Part shown: one piece after another, positions 18,129 through 25,672 of the stretch
Layout of the letters: every line of letters begins with the position of its first letter
Position numbering within the stretch: position 1 is the first letter of the stretch
Source of the DNA: Actinosynnema pretiosum
Lineage (GTDB): Bacteria > Actinomycetota > Actinomycetes > Mycobacteriales > Pseudonocardiaceae
Assembly: GCF_024171695.1 (NCBI RefSeq)
Contig: NZ_JAMTCF010000007.1
Location: 1-64,000 of the forward strand
Length of the DNA stretch: 64,000 nucleotides
Reading direction: 5' to 3'
The notes under the pieces: generated by a model
Told to the model about the DNA's origin: nothing
The model's database searches: none
The model's input: the letters and a program-made list of their open reading frames with translations, nothing else
Position numbers and translations under genes: made by a program

Positions 18129-18943
18129 GCGGGGAGGTCCCGGTCCGGAAGATCCCGGTCGGGCTCTCCACCGCCTCGGTGTGGCCCCAGCCCGCCGCCT
18201 CGGCCTTCGAGTCGGCGGCCGAGCTGGGCTACGACGGCGTCGAGGTCATGGTGTGGGCCGACCCGGTCAGCCAGGACGTGGCCGCGCTCGGCAGGCTGGT
18301 CGAGCGCAGCGGCGTCCCCGTGCTGGCCGTGCACGCCCCGTGCCTGCTGATCAGCCAGCGGGTCTGGTCGTCCGACCCGGTGGAGCGGCTGCGGCGCAGC
18401 GTGCGCGCGGCGGCCGAGCTGGGCGCGCCGACCGTGGTGCTGCACCCGCCGTTCATCTGGCAGCGCCGCTACGCCGAGGTGTTCCCGGCGCTGGTCGCCG
18501 AGCTGGAGGACCAGAGCGGCATCGCGATCGCCGTGGAGAACATGTTCCCGGTGCGCAGCGGCCTCGGCCGGGGCCGGTCGGTGGCGATGACGGCGTTCAA
18601 GCCCTCGATCGACCCGACCGACGTCGGCCACCGGCACTACACGCTCGACCTGTCCCACACGGCCGCCGCGCAGATGGACGCGCTGGAGCTGGCCAAGCGG
18701 ATGGGTGACGGGCTCACCCACGTGCACCTGGCGGACGGCAGCGGGGCGTCCAAGGACGAGCACATGGTGCCCGGCCGGGGCAACCAGCCGTGCGCGCAGC
18801 TGTGCGAGGGCCTGGCCAGGGGCGGGTTCACCGGGCAGGTGGTGCTGGAGGTGAACACCCGCAAGGCCCGCAGCACCGCCGAGCGCACCGAGATGCTGAA
18901 CGAGGCGCTCCTCTTCGCGCGCCTGCACCTGGAGTGGCGCTAA
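18125..18943 (+). CDS. Sugar phosphate isomerase/epimerase-like TIM barrel
   Basis: The 272-residue protein belongs to the xylose isomerase-like/AP endonuclease 2 superfamily. It has LGYDGVEVMV early, VLHPPF, IAVENMFP, LDLSHTA and THVHLADG, whose His, Glu and Asp residues form the usual metal site. The substrate is unknown. The best start is TTG at 18125, which overlaps the upstream stop (TTGA); no ATG or GTG occurs before the conserved IPVGLSTASV. Position matches Rv0498 (recalled). Confidence 0.82.
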   Translation: MSGEVPVRKIPVGLSTASVWPQPAASAFESAAELGYDGVEVMVWADPVSQDVAALGRLVERSGVPVLAVHAPCLLISQRVWSSDPVERLRRSVRAAAELGAPTVVLHPPFIWQRRYAEVFPALVAELEDQSGIAIAVENMFPVRSGLGRGRSVAMTAFKPSIDPTDVGHRHYTLDLSHTAAAQMDALELAKRMGDGLTHVHLADGSGASKDEHMVPGRGNQPCAQLCEGLARGGFTGQVVLEVNTRKARSTAERTEMLNEALLFARLHLEWR

Positions 18944-18946
18944 CCT
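18941..18946 (+). promoter_or_regulatory. -10 box of the proline dehydrogenase-like gene
   Basis: TAACCT, which contains the stop codon of the upstream gene, lies 7 nt before the GTG at 18954. Confidence 0.35.
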
Positions 18947-18953
18947 CTTGATC

Positions 18954-19814
18954 GTGAAACCGCCCCGCGCGCTGCTCCCGTCCGCCGCGCGCAGGTTCGC
19001 GGCCGGTCAGACCGGCTCCGACGCCGTCGCCACCGCCACCACCCTGGTCGACCTGGGCTTCCGGGTGACCCTGGAGCACTGCGCGGGCCCCTCGGCCGAC
19101 CGGGAGTCCGCCGAGTCCGCCGTCCAGGCCGACCTCGAGCTGCTCGACCTGCTGCACGCCACCGGCCTGGCCTGCGACACCGACGTGACCGTGCCGCTCT
19201 CCGCCGTCGGACTGCTCGTGGACGAGCGCCTCGCCCTGGACAACGCCTCCCGGCTCGCCGCCGCGGCGGCCCAGTGCGGCACCACCGTCACCCTGGAGGC
19301 CGACGACCACGTGGACGTCGACGCCCTCCTGCGCGTGCTCGGCGAGGTCCGCCGCGAGTGGCCGGGCACCGCCGTCGCCCTGCGGGCCGCGCTGCTGCGC
19401 ACCGAGGACGACTGCGCGGCGCTCGCGGGCAGCCGGGTCCGCCTGGACCGGGGCGGCCCGCGCGAGCCCGGCTCGGTGGCCCGCACCGACCCGCACGCCG
19501 CTGACCTGGCCTACGTCCGCTGCCTCAACCTCCTGCTGGAGGCGGACGGCAACCCGGTCTTCGCCACGCACGACCCGAGGCTGCTGGAGATCGCGGGCGA
19601 GCGCGCCCGCTGGTTCGGCCGGGACCCCGGCGAGTACGAGCTGCAACTGCCGCTGGGCGTGCGCACGGCGGAGCGCGACCGGCTGGCGGCGGCGGGCGAC
19701 GTGGTGCGCGTGCGCGCCCCGTACGGCCCCGCCTGGCCCGACCGCCTTGACCGGCTGGTCGAGCGCCCAGCCGACGTCGCGCTCCTGCTGCGCGGCCTGG
19801 TCGGCCGCGCGTGA
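18954..19814 (+). CDS. Proline dehydrogenase-like protein, degenerate active site
   Basis: The 286-residue protein aligns with the PRODH TIM barrel of PutA/PruB: VFATHDPRLLE, YELQLPLGVR and a C-terminal APYGPAWPDRLDRLVERP. PRODH would oxidise proline to pyrroline-5-carboxylate with FAD, and proC, encoding the reverse reductive step, lies 1.6 kb downstream. However, the arginine pair expected before ERP reads LDRLVERP, and the lysine of the KGAY motif is replaced in VRLDRGGP. Activity is therefore doubtful. The GTG at 18954 is chosen by its TAACCT box; a TTG at 18948 is the alternative. Confidence 0.68.
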   Translation: MKPPRALLPSAARRFAAGQTGSDAVATATTLVDLGFRVTLEHCAGPSADRESAESAVQADLELLDLLHATGLACDTDVTVPLSAVGLLVDERLALDNASRLAAAAAQCGTTVTLEADDHVDVDALLRVLGEVRREWPGTAVALRAALLRTEDDCAALAGSRVRLDRGGPREPGSVARTDPHAADLAYVRCLNLLLEADGNPVFATHDPRLLEIAGERARWFGRDPGEYELQLPLGVRTAERDRLAAAGDVVRVRAPYGPAWPDRLDRLVERPADVALLLRGLVGRA

Positions 19815-19852
19815 GCCCCAGAGGCCCCGCGCCCACCCCAGCGAGGAGCACC

Positions 19853-20674
19853 GTGCAGTTCTCCCAGGCCAGCGCCGTCCGCCCGCTGGGCGACGGCACC
19901 TACACCGCGGCCCTGCCCGCGGAGTGGACAACCGGCCAGTCCCCGCACGGCGGCTTCCTGCTGGCCGTCCTGGCCCGCGCCGCCGCCCACGCCGCAGGCG
20001 CCCCCGCACCAGGAACCCAGCCCCCACCGCCGGGCCCCGCCCCCCTGGCGGTCTCGGCCCAGTTCCTGCGCGCCGCCGAGGTGGGCCCGGTCCTGATCCG
20101 CACCTCGGTCCGCAGGGCGGGCCGCGCCGCCGCGGTGGTCACCTGCGCGCTGGAGCAGCGCGGCCAGACCTGCGTGGAGGCCGCCGTGACCGTGGGCGCG
20201 CTGCCCACGTCGGTCGAGTACGCCGACCTGCCGGACCTGGCCGCCGCGCCCCCGCCGGACGCCGTGGACGTGTCGGCCCTGGCCGCAGAGGGCGGCCTGC
20301 GCCTGGCGAGCGCCTGCGACCTGCGCCTGGACCCGGTCAGCGCGGGCTTCCTGCGCGGCCGAACCGCAGGCCCGCTCCTGCTCCGCATGTGGGCCCGCCC
20401 CCACGGCGAGCAGGCCGACCCGTACTTCACCCTGGTGACCGCAGACGTCCCGGTCCCGGTGACCGTCAACCTGGGCAGGCGAGGCTGGTCCCCGGCCGTG
20501 CAACTGACCGCCCTGGTCCGCGCGACCCCCGCACCGGGCGGCTGGCTGCGCCTCCAGGTGACCTGCCGAGCCGTGCACGGCCAGTGGTACGACGAGGACG
20601 TCGTGGTCGTGGACGCGACCGGCAAACTGGTCCTCCAGTCCCGCAAGCTGGCCCTGACCCCACCTCCGGCCTGA
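19853..20674 (+). CDS. Acyl-CoA thioesterase family protein (TesB-like hotdog)
   Basis: The 273-residue protein has two hotdog-like halves. The first contains SPHGGFLLAVLARA, the typical substrate-entry helix, and LAVSAQFLRAAEVGPV; the second contains MWARPHGEQADPYF. The family hydrolyses acyl-CoA, although several actinobacterial members are untested. GTG 19853 is preferred because GAGGAG lies 4 nt before it and the encoded VQFSQASAVRPLGDG fits relatives; GTG 19811, overlapping the upstream stop, is possible. A repeat of stop-codon sequence follows the gene. Confidence 0.8.
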   Translation: MQFSQASAVRPLGDGTYTAALPAEWTTGQSPHGGFLLAVLARAAAHAAGAPAPGTQPPPPGPAPLAVSAQFLRAAEVGPVLIRTSVRRAGRAAAVVTCALEQRGQTCVEAAVTVGALPTSVEYADLPDLAAAPPPDAVDVSALAAEGGLRLASACDLRLDPVSAGFLRGRTAGPLLLRMWARPHGEQADPYFTLVTADVPVPVTVNLGRRGWSPAVQLTALVRATPAPGGWLRLQVTCRAVHGQWYDEDVVVVDATGKLVLQSRKLALTPPPA

Positions 20675-20712
20675 CCCCACACCCCCAGCCTGACCCGCTC
20701 CCGGCCTGACCG
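20651..20712 (+). repeat. Degenerate tandem repeat spanning the thioesterase stop codon
   Basis: CCTGACC recurs four times (TGA at 20655, 20672, 20691, 20707), spaced 16-19 nt. The second TGA is the real stop codon. The units are C-rich and imperfect. Confidence 0.5.
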
Positions 20713-20814
20713 GGCCTCGGAGGAGACGGACCGGCCGGAGGGACGCCCGCAGCCGTGCCCGGCAGCCAGCCACAGCCAGCCACAGCGCACGATGGCCACC
20801 GAGCACGCACCAAA

Positions 20815-20845
20815 CTGCCAACTGTTGACTGTCAACAGTTGGCAG
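20815..20845. terminator. Perfect 15-bp inverted repeat
   Basis: Arms at 20815-20829 and 20831-20845 pair perfectly around one base. It lies 140 nt after the thioesterase gene. It could be a terminator or an operator. Between here and 21090 the DNA holds loose direct repeats of GGGCCAAGCCGGGGGA type and no gene. Confidence 0.5.
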
Positions 20846-21097
20846 CAAGCCGCTGACCAGCGACGAAAAGCGACAAGTGAGCAAAACGGGGGACACGTGC
20901 GGGCCAAGTCGGGGGAAGGGCGCGAGCTGAGACGGGATAGGCGGGGCTAAATCGGGGGGACGCGCGTGAGCTGAGACGGGGACACGCGCAAGCCAGGCCG
21001 GGGGACACGTGCGGGCCAAGCCCGGTCGCACACGGGCCAAGCCGGGGGATGGACCAGCCGGGGGACGGGCACAATCCGGCGCTGCTGACGCGACCGC

Positions 21098-21404
21098 CTC
21101 GCGGGCTGCGGGGCGAGCGAAGCGAGCCCGCAGCCGCCCAATCCCGCGTCCCTCTTCTCCGTGTGGCCTGGCGAAGCCCGAGCGCAGGTGTCAAGACGCC
21201 GCCGCACCGCCCGGAAGACCGCCCGAGTCAAACGGCGTCTTGACGCCTGTGCTTGCCTGAAAGGAGGCCACACGGAGAAGAGGGACCCCGCCCACCGCAG
21301 GGGTAAACCGCACCACCCCCGAAACCGCCACCGGCCGGCAGAGCTCGTGTCCCCTCTTTTTTGGAGGTCTGCCCCGCCGGCGAGGCGATGCCCTTCAGCT
21401 TTTC
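21098..21404 (+). repeat. Full copy 2 of a dispersed structured repeat, upstream of proC
   Basis: This 307-bp element matches 47694-47999 along its whole length and 163-309 in part. In order it holds a head hairpin (GGCTGCGGG with CCCGCAGCC), outer arms 21148-21169 and 21265-21286 (22 bp, perfect), inner arms 21181-21201 and 21233-21253 (21 bp with two G-U), and a 3' tail. In the tail, GTCCCCTC at 21349-21356 is followed by six T. It ends 22 nt before the proC ATG, so it forms the proC leader if transcription starts upstream. Confidence 0.85.
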
Positions 21405-21426
21405 ACCCCCGTGGGAGTCTTGCCCC

Positions 21427-22239
21427 ATGACGACGATCGCTGTGCTGGGCGCGGGCAAGATCGGTGAGGCCCTGCTCTCCGGCCTGCTGAACGGTGGCCG
21501 GGACGCCGCCTCCCTCCTCTTCACCGAGAAGCACCCCGGCCGGGGCGCGGAGCTCTCCGCCCGCTACGGCGTGGAGGCCGTCAGCGTCCCGGACGCCGCC
21601 GCCCGCGCCGACGTCCTGGTCGTCGCCGTCAAACCCCAGGACATCGACCCGCTCCTGACCGACCTGGCCCCCTCCCTCAAGCCCGACACCCTCATCGTCT
21701 CCCTCTGCGCGGGCCTGCCGACCTCGCTCTACGAGTCCCGCCTCCCCGCCGGAACCCCGGTGGTCCGGGTCATGCCGAACACCCCCATGCTCGTCGGCAA
21801 GGCCATGAGCGCCATCTCCCCCGGCGCGCACGCCACCGAGGACCACCTCGCCCTCGTCGAGGACCTCCTCAGCACCGTCGGCGAGGTGGCCCGCGTCCCC
21901 GAGTCCCAGCAGGACGCCGTGACCGCCCTCTCCGGCTCCGGCCCCGCCTACTTCTTCTACCTGGTGGAAGCCATGATCGACGCAGGAATCCTGCTCGGCA
22001 TCCCCCGCGACCTGGCGGGCAGGCTGATCATCCAGTCCGCCGTGGGCGCCGCGACCATGCTCGACGAGGGCGGCCAGCACCCGGTGATCCTCCGCGAGGC
22101 CGTCACCTCCCCGGCCGGGACCACCATCATGGCCATCCGCGAACTGGAGAAGCACGGCGTCCGAGCCGCCCTCCTGGCCGCCATCGAGGCCGCCCGCGAC
22201 CGCTCCGTCGAACTCGGCAAGGCCACCGAGGACCGCTGA
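21427..22239 (+). CDS. proC: Pyrroline-5-carboxylate reductase
   Basis: The enzyme makes L-proline from pyrroline-5-carboxylate with NAD(P)H. The 270-residue protein starts MTTIAVLGAGKIGEAL (Rossmann fold) and has VVAVKPQDI, RVMPNTPMLVG, ALSGSGPAYFFYLVEAM and the C-terminal REAVTSPAGTTI signature of the family. Length is standard. The ATG at 21427 is fixed by the N-terminal motif. It is followed by HTH and bS22 genes, the order seen at Rv0500-Rv0500B (recalled). The structured repeat lies immediately upstream. Confidence 0.97.
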   Translation: MTTIAVLGAGKIGEALLSGLLNGGRDAASLLFTEKHPGRGAELSARYGVEAVSVPDAAARADVLVVAVKPQDIDPLLTDLAPSLKPDTLIVSLCAGLPTSLYESRLPAGTPVVRVMPNTPMLVGKAMSAISPGAHATEDHLALVEDLLSTVGEVARVPESQQDAVTALSGSGPAYFFYLVEAMIDAGILLGIPRDLAGRLIIQSAVGAATMLDEGGQHPVILREAVTSPAGTTIMAIRELEKHGVRAALLAAIEAARDRSVELGKATEDR

Positions 22240-22419
22240 CCCCCACCGCCCTCCCGCCACCCCCTCACCACTCCCACCCCCACCTCCCCACCCCCCGATC
22301 CGGCCGTTGGCCGTCGCAGTGGCCACACCACTCCCGTTACCCTCGGGAGAACACGTGCGTGTCGAACCGCCGGTGGGGAAGCCGACGGCACGACGCGTGT
22401 CGAAGGACGCGGTGATGAC

Positions 22420-22674
22420 ATGGCTGCGGAGGACAACACGCGCACCGGAACGGGACCCGGAACCGGAACCGGCACTGGAACCGGCACTGGAATCGGGCAG
22501 GTCACGTTCCTGACGGTCGCCGAGGTGGCCCTGGTGATGCGGGTTTCGAAGATGACTGTGTACCGGCTGGTGCACTCCGGCGAGCTGGCCGCGGTGCGGG
22601 TCGGCAAGTCGTTCCGGGTGCCCGAGAAGGCGGTGGACGAGTACTTGCGCAACGCGTACTTCGACGCCGGGTGA
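22420..22674 (+). CDS. Excisionase-type helix-turn-helix protein
   Basis: The 84-residue protein has a MerR/excisionase-like winged HTH (FLTVAEVALVMRVSKMTVYRLVHSGELAAVRVG) after a variable N-terminus of Gly-Thr repeats (residues 9-24) encoded by a short GGAACC/GGCACT repeat. It corresponds in position to Rv0500A (recalled) and is not linked to any phage gene here, so it is a host DNA-binding protein. Related to BldC in fold. The ATG at 22420 is the first start in frame. Confidence 0.85.
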   Translation: MAAEDNTRTGTGPGTGTGTGTGTGIGQVTFLTVAEVALVMRVSKMTVYRLVHSGELAAVRVGKSFRVPEKAVDEYLRNAYFDAG

Positions 22675-22841
22675 GGGCGTTCGCCGAGGCCGGATGTGGC
22701 CGTTCGGCGACTCCGGGTGCGGGCGTTCGCCATCGAGCGGGTAAACTCGTAGGCCGTTCGTGCCTGGTGTAGGCGCGCCCTCGTCGTGGGTGCTCCACCA
22801 GCGCGTGGAGTCCCTCGACGTCTAGTAGCTAAGGAACCCGC

Positions 22842-22943
22842 ATGGGCTCGGTCATCAAGAAGCGCCGCAAGCGCATGTCGAAGAAGAAGCACCGCAAGCT
22901 GCTCCGCAAGACGCGCGTCCAGCGTCGCAAGCGCGGCAAGTAA
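22842..22943 (+). CDS. 30S ribosomal protein bS22
   Basis: The 33-residue, extremely basic peptide begins [19 protein letters not shown] and ends QRRKRGK. It matches the AURKAIP1/COX24-domain mini-protein conserved in actinobacteria, described in mycobacterial ribosomes as bS22. It lies in the same place as Rv0500B (recalled). The start ATG at 22842 follows AAGGAAC. A strong terminator follows directly. Confidence 0.93.
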   Translation: MGSVIKKRRKRMSKKKHRKLLRKTRVQRRKRGK

Positions 22944-22959
22944 CCCCTGCGGGTCCTCA

Positions 22960-22999
22960 ACTCCGCCGGTCCCCGCCCAGTCGCGGGGACCGGCGGAGT
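22960..22999 (+). terminator. Terminator after bS22
   Basis: A perfect 17-bp stem (22960-22976 with 22983-22999) has a 6-nt loop. It ends the proC-bS22 transcript. The remaining 250 nt before the epimerase gene at 23249 show no gene. Confidence 0.8.
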
Positions 23000-23248
23000 C
23001 GTATTGCTCCGGACGGGTGACCCGCACCGGTCGCCCGGTCCTCCTCCCGCCGCGTGCGGGGTGCGCCCGCGCCGGCTCGAACGCCCGCGCCGCCCCTGCT
23101 CCGGACGCGTCAGGCCCCGCCGCCACCCGGTCCACCGCCGGGCGCGACCAGCGCCCCCGGCCCGCCGCGCGGCGGTCGCGGCCGACCGCACGCGCGTAGC
23201 ATCCGAAGCGTCTTCCCACCGTCGCAGGCACCCCGGCACAGGAGTCGA

Positions 23249-24286
23249 ATGGCGCCCAAGGTCGTGCTCGTCACCGGTTGCAGCCGCTTCCTCGGCGGCC
23301 ACCTCGCCGCGCGCTTCGCCGCCGACCCGAGCGTCGAGCGGGTGCTGGCCGTGGACACCGAGCCGCCGCCGCGCGACGTGCTGCGCCGCATGGGCCGCGC
23401 CGAGTTCGTCCGCGCCGACATCCGCAACCCGCTCATCGCCAAGGTCATCTCCTCCGCCGCCGTGGACACGGTCGTGCACGCCTCGGTCACGGCGAACCCG
23501 CCGGGTCCCGCCAGGCGCACGGTGCTCAAGGAGATGAACGTCATCGGCACGATGCAGCTGCTGGCCGCGTGCCAGAAGTCGCCGCACGTGCGCAAGCTCG
23601 TGGTGAAGTCGACCAGCGCGGTGTACGGGTCCAGCTCGCGCGACCCCGCCGTGTTCACCGAGGACATGGCCCCGAAGGACCTGCCGACCAGCGGCTACAG
23701 CAAGGACGCGGTCGAGGTCGAGGGGTACGTGCGGGGGTTCAGCAGGCGCAGGCCCGACGTGGTCGTGACGATGCTGCGCTTCACCAACTTCATCGGCCCG
23801 CGCATCGACACCGTCCTGACCAGGTACTTCGCCCTGCCGGTCGTGCCGACCGTGCTCGGGTACGACGCCCGCGTGCAGGTGCTGCACTCCGAGGACGCGC
23901 TGGCGGTCATGGAGCGGGCGACGGTGCGCGACCTGCCCGGCGTGTACAACGCGGGCGGGGACGGGGTGCTGCTGCTGTCGCAGGCCATCCGGCGGGCCGG
24001 GCGGCTCAACCTGCCGGTGCCGAGCCCCGCGGTGCCGCTGGCGGGCCGGTTGTTCCGGGGCGCGCGGCTGGTGGACTTCTCCGCGGACCAGATGCGGTTC
24101 CTGAACTGGGGGCGGGTGGTGGACACGACCCTGTTGAAGGAGGAGTTCGGGTTCACACCCCGGTGGACGACGCAGCAGGCGTTCGACGACTACGTGAGCG
24201 GTCGCGGGATGCGGCCGGTGATCGACCCGGAGCTGGTGGCCGGGGTGGAGCGCGGCGTCCTGGACGTCGCGGCGCGGTTCCGGTGA
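23249..24286 (+). CDS. NAD-dependent epimerase/dehydratase (GalE2-like)
   Basis: The 345-residue protein is an extended SDR with VLVTGCSRFLGGHLAARFA at the N-terminus, and STSAVYG plus YSKDAVE as the active-site serine/tyrosine/lysine region. It corresponds in position to M. tuberculosis galE2 (Rv0501, recalled), next to an acyltransferase. The nucleotide-sugar substrate is not known. The ATG at 23249 is supported by AGGAG at 23240-23244 and by homology; the upstream open frame is intergenic. Confidence 0.88.
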   Translation: MAPKVVLVTGCSRFLGGHLAARFAADPSVERVLAVDTEPPPRDVLRRMGRAEFVRADIRNPLIAKVISSAAVDTVVHASVTANPPGPARRTVLKEMNVIGTMQLLAACQKSPHVRKLVVKSTSAVYGSSSRDPAVFTEDMAPKDLPTSGYSKDAVEVEGYVRGFSRRRPDVVVTMLRFTNFIGPRIDTVLTRYFALPVVPTVLGYDARVQVLHSEDALAVMERATVRDLPGVYNAGGDGVLLLSQAIRRAGRLNLPVPSPAVPLAGRLFRGARLVDFSADQMRFLNWGRVVDTTLLKEEFGFTPRWTTQQAFDDYVSGRGMRPVIDPELVAGVERGVLDVAARFR

Positions 24287-24515
24287 GCGCCGGGCCGGTG
24301 CTGGGCCGGTCGTCGGACCGGGTGGTGGCGGGGCCGCTGAGCGGTCCCGGACGGGTCGTGGACCGGCGGGGCGTCGCCGGGTGGACGAGGATCGAGCGGG
24401 TCGGGTGCGGGCGGAGCGGTTCGGTGCGGGCGGGGACGACGCGGGGTCAGACGGCGCTGGTGCGGACAGCGCTGGCGCGAACGACGCAGGCGGTGGCGAG
24501 CGGAGGAGGAGCCGG

Positions 24516-25514
24516 GTGGCCGAGGCACGGGTGATCCCCCTGCGCGGCGGTGGTCGCGCCTCCCGCGAGCGGGGAGCGCCTCGGCGACCGGACGACCCGT
24601 TCGACGGCGCCGCGCGCGAGCTGGCAGCCGACGCCGAGCGGGTGACGGCGCAGGACGCCGCCCCCGAGCCCGCCGACTGGGAGAAGCGGCTGGCCGAGCT
24701 GCTGGCGTTCGCGCGCAGGCGGGTCCAGGGCGAGTACGAGGTGGACGAGTTCGGCTTCGACCCCGACCTCACCGACAACCTGCTCCTCCCGGTGTTCCGA
24801 CCGCTGTACGAGAAGTGGTTCCGGGTCGAGACCAGCGGAGTCCACAACATCCCGAGCGAGGGCGGCGCGCTGATCGTCGCCAACCACTCGGGCACCATGC
24901 CGCTCGACGCGATGATGACCGCCTACGCGGTGCGCGCGGAGCACCCGGCGGGCCGCTACCTGCGGATGCTCGGCGCCGACCTGGTGTTCAAGACGCCGGT
25001 GCTGGGCGCGGTGGCGCGCAAGTCCGGCCAGACCCTGGCCTGCCACCCGGACGCGGAGCGGCTGCTGAAGTCCGACGAGGTCGTCGGCGTGTGGCCGGAG
25101 GGCTTCAAGGGCATCGGCAAGCCCTACCGCGACCGCTACAAGCTGCAGCGGTTCGGCCGGGGCGGGTTCGTCTCGGCGGCGCTGCGCACCGGCGTGCCGA
25201 TCATCCCCTGCTCGATCGTGGGCGCCGAGGAGATCTACCCGAAGATCGGCGACCTGAAGCCGCTGGCCAGGCTGTTCGGCTTCCCCTACTTCCCGGTGAC
25301 CCCGTTCTTCCCGTGGCTGGGCCCCCTGGGCGTCGTGCCGCTGCCGACGAAGTGGCACATCGAGTTCGGCGAGCCGATCAGCACGGCCGAGCACGGCCCG
25401 GCGGCGGCGGACGACCCGATGCTGGTGTTCAACCTGACCGACCAGGTGCGGGAGACCATCCAGCAGACCCTGTACCGCCTGCTCGCGCAGCGGCGGAACA
25501 TCTTCCTGGGCTGA
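24516..25514 (+). CDS. Lysophospholipid acyltransferase family protein (PlsC-like)
   Basis: The 332-residue protein has the PlsC-type motifs: NHSGTMPLD (the NHxxxxD catalytic motif, with Ser at position 3), then WPEGFKGIGKPY and VPIIPCSIVG. It would transfer acyl groups to a glycerol- or sugar-lipid at the membrane face; it matches Rv0502 in position (recalled). The GTG at 24516 is chosen because GGAGGAGGAG precedes it by 5 nt; a longer N-terminus from 24381 would be a low-complexity Gly/Ala/Asp tail. Confidence 0.87.
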   Translation: MAEARVIPLRGGGRASRERGAPRRPDDPFDGAARELAADAERVTAQDAAPEPADWEKRLAELLAFARRRVQGEYEVDEFGFDPDLTDNLLLPVFRPLYEKWFRVETSGVHNIPSEGGALIVANHSGTMPLDAMMTAYAVRAEHPAGRYLRMLGADLVFKTPVLGAVARKSGQTLACHPDAERLLKSDEVVGVWPEGFKGIGKPYRDRYKLQRFGRGGFVSAALRTGVPIIPCSIVGAEEIYPKIGDLKPLARLFGFPYFPVTPFFPWLGPLGVVPLPTKWHIEFGEPISTAEHGPAAADDPMLVFNLTDQVRETIQQTLYRLLAQRRNIFLG

Positions 25515-25518
25515 AACC

Positions 25519-25557
25519 AGCGCGCCGGGCCTCCCCTCTCGGGAAGCCCGGCGCGCT
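25519..25557. terminator. Terminator after the acyltransferase
   Basis: A perfect 12-bp stem (25519-25530 with 25546-25557) has a 15-nt loop. It sits between convergent genes, before the 14-bp repeat array. Confidence 0.7.
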
Positions 25558-25560
25558 CAG

Positions 25561-25672
25561 CCAACTCACCGCAGCCAACTCACCGCAGCCAACTCACCGC
25601 AGCGATCTCATCGCAGCCAACTCACCACAGCCAACTCACCGCCGCGATCTCACCGCAGCGTGCTCACCACCG
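25561..25672 (-). repeat. 14-bp tandem repeat array containing the HAD gene stop codon
   Basis: Eight uninterrupted 14-bp units (consensus CCAACTCACCGCAG on the plus strand) fill 112 bp. Each has TCA at units' positions 6-8, which is TGA on the minus strand. In the last unit that TGA is the stop codon of the HAD gene (25664-25666). Confidence 0.9.

Noticed and set aside
21049..21243. Small protein-coding frames inside the structured repeats
   Set aside because: Similar peptides can be read in more than one copy, but they follow from the conserved hairpin DNA. Stops and frames differ between copies, and the substitutions preserve base pairing, not codons.
22420..22674. Excisionase-like HTH as a sign of a prophage or integrative element
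   Set aside because: No integrase, attachment repeat or phage gene is present, and the gene sits in the conserved proC-bS22 order.
25561..25672. 14-bp array as an origin iteron cluster
   Set aside because: No replication gene or DnaA box is near, and the register follows the stop codon of the HAD gene.
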